Below, piece after piece: positions 8,310-21,480 of a stretch of DNA of 64,000 nucleotides. The notes below the pieces were generated by a model. It was not told the origin of the DNA. It saw only the letters and a program-made list of their open reading frames with translations, and searched no databases. Source of the stretch: Hanleya hanleyi (Eukaryota > Mollusca > Polyplacophora > Lepidopleurida > Hanleyidae); NCBI GenBank assembly GCA_036873755.1, contig JAVTVY010016019.1, forward strand, positions 1-64,000, written 5' to 3'. Both the position numbers and the translations under genes were made by a program. Each line of letters begins with the position of its first letter. Position 1 is the stretch's first letter.

Positions 8310-10600
8310 CGATTTTGGAGAAAGAAAGGTCCCACATGTAGAAATACATGTATATTCTTTGATGTTAAAAATAGGTGTATATTCCCCCAATACATGTATA
8401 CTATGTTAAACTCAGTACATGTACTTTAAGGAGGGGTGATTACAATGGAAGGGTTGTTTGTGGATGGATGAATGTTTTTCAACAATGGATGGCCTTGAAA
8501 TAGTAGAATAATGTTTAACAAAGAGTCATAGGCTCACACAAGGGAGAGATACATGTATACGGTGAGTGTGTGAAGCTAAACGTTTAACTCACAATACTCC
8601 CCCCCCCACCCCTTTCACAAATGAAAAAAAGGTAAAACGGTGAGTTTATAATTCTATATTTAAAATATATTAAGTTAAATATAGGGGGTTTTGTATGTTT
8701 AAAAAGATCAAACGTATACTTCTAATTTGCAGGGATTTTTCCTAATGATTTTTCAACGTATACTATTGGTCATGTGGATGTTTCTGGTGTTTTAAATTGG
8801 TTTGTGCTCGAAATTGCAAGCGTCTGGTCCGTCATTCATAATTCTGCCGTCGTCCAATAAATAATATCCGCGTCCATAATCCAAAGATCTATTCCATATT
8901 CCATATAACAGTATTAGCACCAAATTCAAAAAGACAATCATAGTATACATAAACATAGGTTTCTTTCCTGCAAGAGAGAAGCGGTCATCAGTTTTCAATG
9001 AGGCCGGCAAAAGTTAGAAGTTCCTCCTTCGAAGATCTGGTTGGGACATTTACAGTTTTAATATTACAATATTTCCGGTATTTTGGAATTACACCATCTT
9101 AACATGGCAGTGTGGCTGACGTCACAGGAGCTACGAAGTAGAGTAGGCATTAGAACTCCGACGCGCACTGAGCTCTTGGAAATCCTCCACCCCAAGTTGA
9201 AATCCTGCCTGTATTAAGATGGGAACAGCCCAAGTCAGAATCATCAGTGATTTTCATCAAAAATCACCAAAAGTTTTCATCAAAGTAGGTCAGGTCAGAA
9301 CTTGCTGGTAACAGTCTCCTAATGCAGCTTCATGCAAAAAAATCAAGGTTCTAATGTCATCGGTTATCCTTATTTTGACGACGAAAGGATTCGAATGGAC
9401 TCGCTGACTATACCGGACAATTTGCCGATGGTAGCCTACTTCGTAGGAATATATCGGTTTTTATATTACCTACTTTTGGTCCATCGAAGTTTGCACTGGT
9501 ATTCAGAAAATTTGTAAAGTTACCGATACATGGATCACTTTTGCTATGAACAGTTCACTGATACACGTAAACCTGAAGACAAGCGAAGTGGAAGATCAGT
9601 AACACGGCTAGTATTTCCATGTTACCCCAATGTTCTGGGAGCAACGACGGTTGAGTACAATCACTGGTTTGGAACGGTGTGACAATATAAACGCATTGCC
9701 CCTTACAGTCCTTACAGCCGGTTCTGTGGAATGAAAGGCCCGTATGTTGAAATACAAGTATAGTCTTCCAATACATGTATGTTATGTTAAACACACTCAT
9801 GTATATAACAAAGAAGTGGATGGTTACAATGGAAGGTTATTTGGGGAGGGATGAATGCATTTAAAGAATGGATGGCCTTGAAAGTAGTTGAATAATGTCT
9901 AACAAAGAGTGGTAGGTTCACACAAGGGAGAGATACATGTATATGATGTGTGTGTGTGTGAAGCTATGTATGAAGTTTAACCTGGACACCCCCCTCCCAC
10001 TCAATTCACATACTCGAAGTTTAGGCTGCATGAAAAGTTAAAATAAAAAGGTAGCCTTAAATATAGATAGGGCAAGATTTGTCTCATTAACGAATGAATA
10101 CATTGGACTTGTAGCGGGTAATAATTTACGGTATCATACGGTGTTGGTTTCTCCTGTTTAAAATTGTTTGCGCATAGTTAGATATTTCTCTTTCGGAAGA
10201 TTTGACTGGACCTGGTTGGGGCTGTACTCTGAAATACGTCAGCTACCTAGATTTCTCCATTTACAGTTTTAATGTTACAATATTTTCGTTATTTTGGAAT
10301 TACACTATCTTAATATAAGGGTTTTAATATTGCCTATACGTTTGATCCGGCGAAGTTTGATTTTTTTTAAAGTTACATGGAACACCTTCGCTCTGAACAA
10401 TTCGTTATATGTACACCTGAAGACTACCGAGGTAGATCAGTAACACGGCTAGTATTTCCCTGGCAGCCCCATGTTCTGTGAGCAAAGGCGGTTTAGTACG
10501 TCCACTCGCTTGGAACGGTGTGGCAATAGGAATGCGTCGCCCTTTACAGTCCCACGTATTTGGAATAAAGGCCCCTTAGATCAAATAGCGACAGAGCCGG
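8310..10600. repeat. Degenerate direct repeats inside the P2 left arm
   Basis: Segments 8,310-8,580 and 9,725-9,965 are direct copies (AATACATGTATRYTATGTTAAA; GGATGGCCTTGAAA). So are 9,555-9,760 and 10,410-10,595 (AGTAACACGGCTAGTATTTCC) and 9,050-9,110 and 10,250-10,310 (ATTTACAGTTTTAAT). The outer arm is therefore an old tandem array of a unit of about 1.2-1.4 kb. It is mirrored in the right arm. Confidence 0.75.
8792..9010 (-). pseudogene. Retroelement 3'-region remnant with a membrane-type segment
   Basis: A 72-residue open frame containing MFMYTMIVFLNLVLILL, a strongly hydrophobic stretch, and YGRGY. A close relative lies directly after the Penelope-like RT gene of element A (30,197-30,457), so this is most simply the 3' part of a decayed copy of that retroelement. 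The copy in the other arm has an identical peptide, while neighbouring DNA has diverged. No separate function is claimed. Confidence 0.55.
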
Positions 10601-12899
10601 AGTACATGTAACAGTATTATGATTACATGTAGCATGTAAACTCGCCGTGTTAGTTAGTTATTGTTTTAAATGCACACATATATCTTTCTCTGTCTTTGTT
10701 TCTTTCTTTTTTCTTTTTTTCTTTTTTTTTCAATTTGCCTTTAGTCTGTATGGCAAAAAAGAGCAATAACACTGATTCTGATTCTGTATAAACTCCTCCA
10801 CCAATTCGTTTAGACCCAAAATTGGCACATGACCTCTTGACGACGAGTATCAAAAGCAGAAACACGGGAAGAACAAAACAGAAATGGAATATCTTAAACA
10901 TGTAGAATAATATATGGTGTTGAAGTAGTCGACGACCGATATAAATTCCTGACTTAGCCCCCCTGGTCATAACAAGGGTCTATTACCGATGACAAGCTAT
11001 ATCTTGCACCTTATACTGGTAAATTTTAACGAAAGAATATTTTCTCGGAATTTTCTTGGGTTGGAAAAGTGGAAGCGGATAACTTCTAGCAAGCCAATAG
11101 CCTCTACCCCTCGAGTATTGTATTGCAAGGACGAATCTGTAGCCATTCCATCGCGTCCGCTCTGTTTTACGAATCAGGCTTTGAAAATGTAACTGAATAT
11201 CGGTTTTCATGTTCAATACGGCCTATAGCTGTAACTGGAGGTGAAATTTCCTTCAGTAAATGGGTTCAGTGAATATCTACATAAACTTAATGTACCAGCC
11301 CTTCGATTTGATCCTATGTTACCCAATCCTCCCTATGGAAATTTCCATGATTGAAATAGTTTATAAATAAATAAATACTATCTGTGCGGACTGCAATTCA
11401 AAAAAGGTGTTTTTCATATGTTTAAAGCCGTGTGAAATGTGAGAAGAAGAATTGTTCATGAACACATCCACGTTCCTGGCGTGTTTTAACCCGACATCTG
11501 CCTGATAATGTGATAGGTGTACACATGTTAAGTACGCTCAGAGCAGTGTTTCGGATATTTTCGGGCTATATCTATGATATATAAACATATCCCAGGCATA
11601 TCCTCATCAGGGGGGCCGTAGAAAACTCAAAATTCAATATATGACCTAGACCACATGCTTACTTCCGTACACCTCGACTAATCCATTGTAAGAGGCAAAA
11701 GTGCACTCTCAAAGCTGAAAGGGTATACCAGAAAAGAAAAAAAAACTAGGAGGTATCGGGCGTGTAAAGTGTCGAAGACCTGTTCCGGTCTATTAACGCT
11801 CAATTAAAATGGACTTTGTTCTATAGGATAATAAAACAGATCTCGACAGTTGTTCAGTCGGGAGTATATGGTACCTATCCGCGAAAAGATACACGTGTCT
11901 GGGAATCTGAGATTATAGACCTGTGTATTTGTCAGACCATGATATGAAATGTCCGCGAAATCTAAAATTATAACCCCGTGTACGTCTCTTCATAGCATGT
12001 GTATACACCTCTTCGCCTCGTATCCTTTCTTGGATAGATAAGAAAATGCATCAGTACCTCTATGTCTAAGTAAGCCCGTGAGGACTCATTTCGGTTTCAT
12101 TTTCAGTAAGGAGAAAATCTTTCGCCATGACTTAAGCTCCACCACTAACAATATTTATTATGTTGGAAAATGCTGAGGTTAAACTCAAACAATTCCACTC
12201 GGACTGGGAGGCAAAAGTAATTGCGAATTAGATAGATTTATGTTTTTTCGCGATAGATGAACAGAATGCGTCGCTTCTGTAAACGAAGCCATAACAAAGA
12301 CAGCAATGTTGGTTGTTCTATGCGAACTCAGTCAGACAAATCATGAATGTTAAGAAAAACAAAATTCAAATACCGTGACAATCCTATAAATCCGACCGCA
12401 AAAGCCTTCTCGTCCTTTCCATTCAAACTTCAACAGTAGTGTATAAAGGCGAAATTTGGTCGCACTTCTGTTGATACGGAGGGAAAATGGCCGGAGGAAA
12501 AAGAGAAGAAAAATGGGAGATGTTTGACCTATGATATTTGACCTCGGGTTACTCTGTCCACGTGGAGAAGGGACTTCGGTCAAGTGATGGGTTGTGTGAA
12601 TGAAAAAATTATGAATTTTCCCGGATCGCTAAAAAGCGGAAAAAACGGACTTTACGATAAAAACAGGGGAAATTTCACTCACCTAGCTCTAGGTGGGGCA
12701 ACATTGATCCTAATGGTCGGGAAGGCTCTCGACGTGATTGAAAGCAGAGCGAGTTTTAAAGAACGTCATCGACGTCCAATTATATTAGCATCGGATTCTG
12801 CATAGCCACGAAATAATAGACATCAGACTTATTCTCTCGAAAGAGAAACGATCAACAGCCTGGAATAACGTCAGGGAATATAGGAACACTATTCTCTAC

Positions 12900-13027
12900 C
12901 CGCCGACAACACCAGTCCTAAGGCGGTAACGCCCGTTAACCCTCGCCACCGTCAGTCTGAACGCCCGTTAACGCCCGGTAACGCACGCCAACGCACGCCA
13001 ACGACCGTCTTGACGCCCGTCGACGCC
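12900..13027. repeat. AACGCC-rich block at the inner end of the P2 left arm
   Basis: Repeated AACGCCCGTTAACGCC-like and AACGCACGCC units. The reverse complement starts the right arm (13,665-13,790). Similar blocks occur in elements A and B between genes and arrays. Confidence 0.75.
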
Positions 13028-13664
13028 AGAGCGAGAGAGAGACAGAGAGAGAGAGAGAAACCTCGCGTTTCGTAAATTTTACCGCGCCGGATGTTACATC
13101 ATACCTATGGTCGGTGAGCCGTTATGGGCATGTTTACAGGTCATTAAACTACAGAGTGACATTAGTCTGAAGCCCCCTCTTATCAGTGTACGATGAAAAA
13201 ACCCTCAATGTCGTACTTCAGCACCATTTCGGCCATCTTCGTCATCTTTTCGTTTTCTCAGTGTTCAATGAGAACCCATCGTTGATACGTTATACGTCAG
13301 AAGCACCGTCGTATATTTCCGTCATTTTTCTCCTTTATCTTTGTCCGAAAATAAGCAGTCATAGTTATGCGTCAGACTCGCTTTCTGTCAGTGCGGGATA
13401 CTCCAATGGCAGCATGTCCTTGAACAGCTGTTTTCGCATTTTGACAGCGTTTTTCAGAGCCTCCCTGGGGGGTAAACCCATATCCTCTTCCAAGTAGCGC
13501 TTTGTTTTCATCATGGACCTATGATTATGATCTCTCTTCATGTCAAGCGGGAATAAGTTATACTGTTCGTAGATGATCATAGCAGATTTTCTTATTCGGG
13601 GTAGCATGTTGATGTACGCCTGCTGTATCGCCTCTTCGTCCGGTACCTCTGCCTCGATAGTCTC
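13028..13664. other. Loop of palindrome P2
   Basis: 637 bp with no inverted counterpart. It starts with a GA-rich run (AGAGAGAGAC, 13,030-13,060). A degraded version of the 3' region of ZF-B genes follows (GTTACATCATACC at about 13,092), and then ZF-B coding sequence on the minus strand. Confidence 0.8.
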
Positions 13665-13682
13665 GGCGTCGACGGGCGTCAA
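13365..13682 (-). pseudogene. ZF-B C-terminal domain, single copy in the P2 loop
   Basis: 105 open residues with IYEQY, a DHNHRSMMK-like segment, RRYLEED-like (KRYLEED) and MRKQLFKDMLP. They match the C-terminal half of the ZF-B gene of element B (46,359-46,850) over about 85 residues and retain the QQAY...MLPRIRKSAM part that the left B copy has lost. The zinc finger and acidic linker are missing: upstream the frame runs into the AACGCC block of the right arm. Best read as a truncated ZF-B gene left at the palindrome centre. C-terminal TESESDA replaces the usual PDDD end. Confidence 0.75.
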
Positions 13683-16600
13683 GACGGTCGTTGGCGTGCG
13701 TTGGCGTGCGTTACCGGGCGTTAACGGGCGTTCAGACTGACGGTGGCGAGCGTTAACGGGCGTTACCGCCTTAGGACTGGTGTTGTCGGCGGGTAGAGAA
13801 TAGTGTTCCTATATTCCCTGACGTTATTCCAGACTGTTGATCGTTTCTCTTTCGAGAGAATAAGTCTGATGTCTATTATTTCGTGGCTATGCAGAATCCG
13901 ATGCTAATATAATTGGACGTCGATGACGTTCTTTAAAACTCGCTCTGCTTTCAATCACGTCGAGAGGCTTCCCGACCATTAGGATCAATGTTGCCCCACC
14001 TAGAGCTAGGTGAGTGAAATTTCTCCTGTTTTTATCGTAAAGTCCGTTTTTCCGCTTTTTAGCGATCCGGGAAAATTCATAATTTTTTCATTCACACAAC
14101 CCATCACTTGACCGAAGTCCCTTCTCCACGTGGACAGAGTAACCCGAGGTCAAATATCATAGGTCAAACATGTCCCATTTTTCTTCTCTTTTTCCTCCGG
14201 CCATTTTCCCTCCGTATCAACAGAAGTGCGACCAAATTTCGCCTTTATACACTACTGTTGAAGTTTGAATGGAAAGGACGAGAAGGCTTTTGCGGTCGGA
14301 TTTATAGGATTGTCACGGTATTTGAATTTTGTTTTTCTTAACATTCATGATTTGTCTGACTGAGTTCGCATAGAACAACCAACATTGCTGTCTTTGTTAT
14401 GGCTTCGTTTACAGAAGCGACGCATTCTGTTCATCTATCGCGAAAAAACATAAATCTTTCTAATTCGCAATTACTTTTGCCTCGCAGTCCGAGTGGAAGT
14501 GTTTGAGTTTAACCTCAGCATTTTCCTACATAATAAATATTGTTAGTGGTGATGCTTAAGTCATGGCGAAAGATTTTTTCCTTACTGAAAATGAAACCGA
14601 AATGAGTCCTCACGGGCTGATGTACTGATGCATTTTCTTATCTATCCAAGAAAGGATACGAGGCGAAGAGGTGTATACACATGCTATGAAGAGACGTACA
14701 CGGGGTTATAATTTTAGATTTCGCGGACATTTCATATCATGGTCTGACAAATACAGAGGTCTATAATGTCAGATTCCCAGACACGTGTATCTTTTCGCGG
14801 ATAGGTATATACTCCCGACTGAACAACTGTCGAGATCTGTTTTATTATCCTATAGAACAAAGTCCATTTTAATTGAGCGTTAATAGACCGGAACAGGTCT
14901 TCGACACTTTACACGCCCGATACCTCCTATTTTTTTTTTTCTTTTCTGGTAAACCCTTTCAGCTTTGAGAGTGCGCTTTTGCCTCTTACAATGGATTAGT
15001 CGAGGTGTACGGAAGTACGCATGTGGTCTAGGTCATATATTGAATTTTGAGTTTTCTACGGCCCCCCCTGATGAGGATATGCCTGGGATATGTTTATATA
15101 TCATAGATATAGCCCGAAAATATCCGAAACACTGCTCTGAGCGTACTTAACATGTGTACACCTATTACATTATCGGGCAGATGTCGGGTTAAACGTGGAT
15201 GTGTTCATGAACAATTCTTCTTCTCACATTTCACACCACTTTAAACATATGAAAAAACCTTTTTTGAATTGCATTCCGCACAGATAGTATTTATTTATTT
15301 ATAAACTATTTCAATCATGGAAATTTCCATAGGGAGGATTGGGTAACATAGGATCAAATCGAAGGGCTGGTACATTAAGTTTATGTAGATATTCACTGAA
15401 CCCATTTACTGAAGGAAATTTCACCTCCAGTTACAGCTATAGGCCGTATTGAACATGAAAACCGATATTCAGTTACATTTTCAAAGCCTGATTCGTAAAA
15501 CAGAGCGGACGCGATGGAATGGCTACGGATTCCTCCTTGCAATACAATACTCGAGGGGTAGAGGCTATTGGCTTGCTAAAAGTTATCCGCTTCCACTTTT
15601 CCAACCCAAGAAAATTCCGAGAAAATATTCTTTCGTTAAAAGTTACCAGAATAAGGTGCAAGATATAGCTTGTCATCGGTAATAGACCCTAGTTATGACC
15701 AGGGGGGCTAAGTCAGGAATTTATATCGGTCGTTGACTACTTCAACACCATATATTATTCTACATGTTTAAGATATTCCATTTCTGTTTTGTTCTTCCCG
15801 TGTTTCTGCTTTTGATACTCGTCGTCAAGAGGTCATGTGCCAATTTTGGGTCTATACGAATCGGTGGAGGAGTTTATACAGAATCAGAATCAGTTTGCTC
15901 TTTTTTGCCATACAGACTAAAGGCAAATTGAAAAAAAAGAAGAAAAAAAAGAAAAAAGAAAGAAACAAAGACAGAAAAAGATATATGTGTGCATTTAAAA
16001 CAATAACTAACTAACACGGCGAGTTTACATGCTACATGTAATCATAATACTGTTACATGTACTCCGGCTCTGTCGCTATTTGATCTAAGGGGCCATTATG
16101 CCAAATACATGTGACTGTAAAGGGCGACGCATTCCTATTGCCACACCGTTCCAAGCGAGTGGACGTACTAAACCGCCTTTGCTCACAGAACATGGGGCTA
16201 CCAGGGAAATACTAGCCGTGTTACTGATCTACCTCGGTAGTCTTCAGGTGTACATATAACGAATTGTTCAGAGCGAAGGTGTTCCATGTAACTTTAAAAA
16301 AAATCAAACTTCGCCGGATCAAACGTATAGGCAATATTAAAACTCTTATATTAAGATAGTGTAATTCCAAAATAACGAAAATATTGTAATATTAAAAACT
16401 GTAAATGGAGAAATCTAGGTAGCTGACGTATTTCAGAGTACAGCCCCAACCAGGTCCAGTCAAATCTTCCGAAAGAGAAATATCTAATTATGCGCAAACA
16501 ATTTGAAACAGGAGAAACCAACACCGTATGATACCGTAAATTATTACCCGCTACAAGTCCAATGTATTCATTCGTTAATGAGACAAATCTTGCCCTATCT

Positions 16601-18439
16601 ATATTTAAGGCTACCTTTTTATTTTAACTTTTCATGCAGCCTAAACTTCGAGTATGTGAATTGAGTGGGAGGGGGGGGGGGTGTCCAGGTTAAACTTCAT
16701 ACATAGCTTCACACACACACACATCATATACATGTATCTCTCCCTTGTGTGAACCTACCACTCTTTGTTAGACATTATTCAACTACTTTCAAGGCCATCC
16801 ATTCTTTAAATGCATTCATCCCTCCCCAAATAACCTTCCATTGTAACCATCCACTTCTTTGTTATATACATGAGTGTGTTTAACATAACATACATGTATT
16901 GGAAGACTATACTTGTATTTCAACATACGGGCCTTTCATTCCACAGAACCGGCTGTAAGGACTGTAAGGGGCAATGCGTTTATATTGTCACACCGTTCCA
17001 AACCAGTGATCGTACTCAACCGTCGTTGCTCCCAGAACATTGGGGTAACATGGAAATACTAGCCGTGTTACTGATCTTCCACTTCGCTTGTCTTCAGGTT
17101 TACGTGTATCAGTGAACTGTTCATAGCAAAAGTGATCCATGTATCGGTAACTTTACAAATTTTCTGAATACCAGTGCAAACTTCGACGGACCAAAAGTAG
17201 GTAATATAAAAACCGATATATTCCTACGAAGTATAGGCTACCATCTGCAAATTGTCCGGTAGTCAGCGAGTCCATTCGAATTCTTTCGTCGGCAAAATAA
17301 GGATAACCGATGACATTAGAACCTTGATTTTTTTGCATGAAGGTGCATTAGGAGACTGTTACCAGCAAGTTCTGACCTGACCTACTTTGATGAAAACTTT
17401 TGGTGATTTTTGATGAAAATCACTGATGATTCTGACTTGGGCTGTTCCCATCTTAATACAGGCAGGATTTCAACTTGGGGTGGAGGATTTCCAAGAGCTC
17501 AGTGCGCGTCGGAGTTCTAATGCCTACTCTACTTCGTAGCTCCTGTGACGTCAGCCACACTGCCATGTTAAGATGGTGTAATTCCAAAATACCGGAAATA
17601 TTGTAATATTAAAACTGTAAATGTCCCAACCAGATCTTCGAAGGAGGAACTTCTAACTTTTGCCGGCCTCATTGAAAACTGATGACCGCTTCTCTCTTGC
17701 AGGAAAGAAACCTATGTTTATGTATACTATGATTGTCTTTTTGAATTTGGTGCTAATACTGTTATATGGAATATGGAATAGATCTTTGGATTATGGACGC
17801 GGATATTATTTATTGGACGACGGCAGAATTATGAATGACGGACCAGACGCTTGCAATTTCGAGCACAAACCAATTTAAAACACCAGAAACACCCACATGA
17901 CCAATAGTATACGTTGAAAAATCATTAGGAAAAATCCCTGCAAATTAGAAGTATACGTTTGATCTTTTTAAACATACAAAACCCCTTATATTTAACTTAA
18001 TATATTTTAAATATAGAATTATAAACTCACCGTTTTACCTTTTTTTCATTTGTGAAAGGGGTGAGGGGGGAGTATTGTGAGTTAAACGTTTAGCTTCACA
18101 CACTCACCGTATACATGTATCTCTCCCTTGTGTGAGCCTATGACTCTTTGTTAAACATTATTCTACTATTTCAAGGCCATCCATTGTTGAAAAGCATTCA
18201 TCCATCCACAAACAACCCTTCCATTGTAATCACCCCTCCTTAAAGTACATGTACTGAGTTTAACATAGTATACATGTATTGGGGGAATATACACCTTATT
18301 TTTAACATCAAAGAATATACATGTATTTCTACATGTGGGACCTTTCTTTCTCCAAAATCGGCTGGTACCAAATGATGACATCACGTCATGTGACCAGGTC
18401 ACATGATGTACTTGGTTTCAGCCAGACATCTACACTACT
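13665..18439. repeat. Right arm of palindrome P2 (4.8 kb)
   Basis: Reverse complement of 8,231-13,027 with small differences throughout, for example a longer G-run near 16,670 and an altered reading frame near 17,240. Nothing with a recognised function apart from the remnant at 17,660. Confidence 0.92.
17660..17878 (+). pseudogene. Retroelement 3'-region remnant, right P2 arm
   Basis: Mirror copy of the open frame at 8,792-9,010 with the identical 72-residue translation, including the hydrophobic segment. See that entry for assignment. Confidence 0.55.
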
Positions 18440-18734
18440 TATGCTCTTGAATATGAGAATTATTAGGGGGGCTTTTACATCAACAGTTTGCCTCAGAAGG
18501 GTAATAGTCCGGCAGCGAAATAAGGTTTTTGGGTCGAACCTTGCGCTAGAGGTCCCACAATAGATTTTAATGGTTTTAATATCTATGGACCATGCAGATA
18601 ACGAAACCGAAGGGTGCCCACCTAGCATTTTGATAGAACGCTTTGTTTCCATGGCAACCACTGGACAAAATGACTAATATTATAGGAATGTAAATAACTT
18701 GATCAATATCTGAATATTTTCCTTTTCCTTGAGT
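18440..18734. other. Flank of P2 with one half of a distant inverted pair
   Basis: About 18,525-18,660 is inverted relative to 24,150-24,265 (AGAGGTCCCACAATAGATTT against its complement, and CATTTTGATRGAA nearby). The two halves bracket 5.5 kb between P2 and element A. No gene. Confidence 0.6.
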
Positions 18735-19480
18735 CTAGGGAGATTTAACTTGCTCTTCCAGCCAATGCGAAAATATCCAAGATGGCCGCTTTGTGACGTC
18801 ATTTCTTAGGAAAATGCATTTTTTGGCCGAATTTTTTACCTGATTTTTTACTTTTCAATTTATGTAGTTTTCTTCACATTAACTGCGGAATTAAAAATAA
18901 TGATATGATATGAAGGAAAATACTTTTGGCCACTTTTGCCTCACAAAAATAAATAAAAAATCTAGGAGAAAAATGGTCAAGATACCATTTTTGTTGCTCT
19001 CATACGGCCGCCATCTTGAATTTACCCATGAAGCTTTGCTCAAAGGGTTTTGCGAATAGGTTAAACGTCTAAAATGTAAACTCCCAAAGTTTCTTCATCC
19101 TGAAGCACCAGGGAGAAGTACACCTAGAGCGGGGTGAGGGGGGGGGGGGGGCAAAAGCTCACGCCCAATCCCAAGCCAGACATTACGGCATCTCAATTTC
19201 TTATGGTATTACTTTGTTTCAGGTCATCGACCGTTACGGAGTTAAACGCTACCCGTACAGGAACCAAAAATGGCCGCTATAATGAGGCCAGGATGACGTA
19301 ATATTTAATAAATTTCATTTTCTGCAGATGTTTTGGGCTGATTTTTTTCATTTCTAATTAACGCAAATAACCTGAGAATTATATCAGAAAATAAATGTTT
19401 TTGAAGTAAAAAATTTCTATGCCAGAAAAGGCAATAATCTAGATCGATCAGTGCCAAAATGTAGTCGTCATCGCAGGTTT
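18735..19480. repeat. R1 dispersed repeats (two partial copies) with a G-run
   Basis: The first copy (about 18,735-19,060) contains CAAGATGGCCGC, a TGACGTCA and CGGCCGCCATCTTGAATTTACCCATG. The second, more degraded (about 19,200-19,480), has AAATGGCCGC and GATGACGTAA. A G-run lies at 19,138-19,151. No gene. Confidence 0.65.
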
Positions 19481-21224
19481 ACTCACGTTACCATGCTCGG
19501 AGTGTTTGCAATAAAAAATGACTCTCACATATCACTCACATACACTTACGAATTGATATTTTGATTCAGTTATTATGCATGCAGATCATTAAGGCCGCTT
19601 GTCAATAAGGCAATCACAGCACAATAGTGTACAACTCTTTTTCAAAAACGAAATATTCGAAGACGAAAAAACATGTTTAGGAACCTGCTGAAGAAACGGC
19701 ATTACCCTACAGGTCAACGATATTCTGACGGTACAGCCTTCGAAGACATCATCATGCGAGAATTCTACTGGAGATATTCACGTGGACAACTTGAATAACG
19801 TGCACAGAAACGGATACAGGAATCAAAGTGCAGCGATGATACGATCCGATAGTCATTTGTGAGTTTCGCTCGCTTCAATTTTCCAAAGATTTACTCCGCT
19901 CCAATTTATTACTTGTATATGGTAGGATTCTGCTGGTGGACTGTTAGTCCCCGAGACTCGACAAATACATGTGGGGTTATTGTTATGATGGGAAATTTTA
20001 AGCCGTACGATATCGGGCATTACAGGTTAGTTTTTCTGGGTATTCTTGCATTTACCAGGTTACCCATGTTAAGGCGTTTACTCCATCAGACGTCCCCAAT
20101 GTTCATCCATTAATATCAGATGAGTTGTTTGAGCTGATCTGTCATCACATCTCCCGAGCTAGCGTATCTAATTCGGCTTAAGCCGATGCTAGGGGCCGTG
20201 TGGATACTTCATAGTCTGAATATCCCCAATAAAAGCGCGGCTGAGATACTAAGAATATGTCCGAATCCACTGTATTTTCGGGTCTCAATGTTAGGTGCCG
20301 AGGGATGCTGTAGAGTTATATGGTTGCCTTTTAGTCGCCAGACGTAAATTTTGCCCACCTCTTTCATATCGCTTCGATTTGTGAGCGTCAGACGTAAGAT
20401 GTGGGCCATGTTAACAATTAAGAAACCCCAATATGTCTTACATTTTCGTGCAAGGATGAAGAGTTGAAACTTAATAGATATAGCACACGCCTTAATTGGA
20501 AGCGAATTATGTCTAGGTAAAATCACAAAAATATACAAACCAAATACAAGATAGGTCTAGGCTGCCACCTCAACCCAGAGTAATCGAGCGTATGTGTGTC
20601 CCGAATCAATATTATCATTGTCAATATCAGTTCATTTTATCATATAGTACCGTACATATTTCAGCAAAAGTTCAGCGCGCGCGTGGCCTTCCCGTTTTTG
20701 GCATTTATAACGACTGGGGAGATCGCGTGCCCTTTCTATAATACTCATGGCGCACTACTCATCGCGCATGGGCAGTCGATCCATTCTACTGTAGGGTGCA
20801 AGCCTGGTCCATTGAATCTCGGGCAGTGAAAACCCCAGGTCTCTCACCCCACCCTATCCCGCGCCACACCGATGCGATCCGCTGTGCAATGAGTAAAGCG
20901 TCGAAGGAGTCGGACACGCCACGGATTATACTAGGTAGATATCTTTCTCTTTCTCTTTCTCTTAGTTTCGCACATTTATTCGCTCTGCTAAGAAGTATAT
21001 ACCATTACACCGTGTGAAAAAATAGTGGAGACCCAGAACAACTTTGTCTAATTTTTAAGGAATTATTTAATCTTCAAGGTTTGGCCACTTGTGGCATTTT
21101 CAGGGATATATTTCAATTATACAATTTGGTTATATAACATTGGGATAACGACCAGCCAAACTTTTAATGTTTTTGAGTTTTTGAAAACGTGCTTACATTA
21201 CTCATCATAATTTCCAACCAAATG
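19481..21224. other. Non-coding stretch with a retroelement 3' remnant
   Basis: About 20,165-20,260 resembles the sequence just after the RT stop in element A (TCTAATTC, GCTTAA, GCTAGGGGCCGT, AAAGCG, CTGAGATAC in the same order), so a Penelope-like 3' end seems to have decayed here. A CTTTCT run lies at 20,943-20,962. No supportable gene. Confidence 0.5.
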
Positions 21225-21480
21225 CACTGTGATGGCCTTGTGGTAGAGCGCTCGGCTCAGGTTCAATCCCAGGCTGAGTCATATCAAAGACTTAAACAAT
21301 GGAACTTGTATCTTCCTCGCTTGGTGCTCAGCAGGAAAAGCATAGATCAAGGAGGTTGGTCCGGTGTCCGAATAATGTGTCGCGATATGACTGAAACATG
21401 TTGAAAGAGACTTAAAATTCGTCCCACTCATGCTGATGAAGTGTAGGGGTGTTTGACATTTGCGACGATAGCTTAGTCCA
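21225..21480 (+). mobile_element. tRNA-derived SINE
   Basis: An A-box-like TGGCCTTGTGG (21,233-21,243) and a B-box GGTTCAATCCC (21,260-21,270) are followed by GGCTGAGTCATATCAAAGAC and a body of about 200 bp (CTTGGTGCTCAGCA, GGTCCGGTGTCCGAATAATGTG). This is the layout of tRNA-headed SINEs common in molluscs and other marine invertebrates. The distance between boxes is shorter than in a real tRNA, so it is not a tRNA gene. Confidence 0.7.

Larger units (their letters stand above)
8231..13027. repeat. Left arm of palindrome P2 (4.8 kb)
   Basis: Outer edge AGTAGTGTAGATGTCTGGC (8,231-8,249) pairs with 18,421-18,439. Inner edge at 13,027 pairs with 13,665. All short open frames of this arm recur in reverse in the other arm, with scattered substitutions and indels. 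No gene of recognised function apart from a retroelement remnant. Confidence 0.92.

Noticed and set aside
10983..11216. A 77-residue frame in both P2 arms (also 15,449-15,682) as a gene
   Set aside because: Several substitutions between arms, an equally long frame on the opposite strand, and no recognisable feature.
12350..12583. A 77-residue frame preserved in both P2 arms (also 14,108-14,341) as a gene
   Set aside because: The two differ by one residue, but arm similarity alone explains this. No domain, promoter or relative outside P2.
21231..21300. Functional tRNA gene
   Set aside because: A- and B-box-like sequences exist, but the spacing is too short and a SINE body follows.
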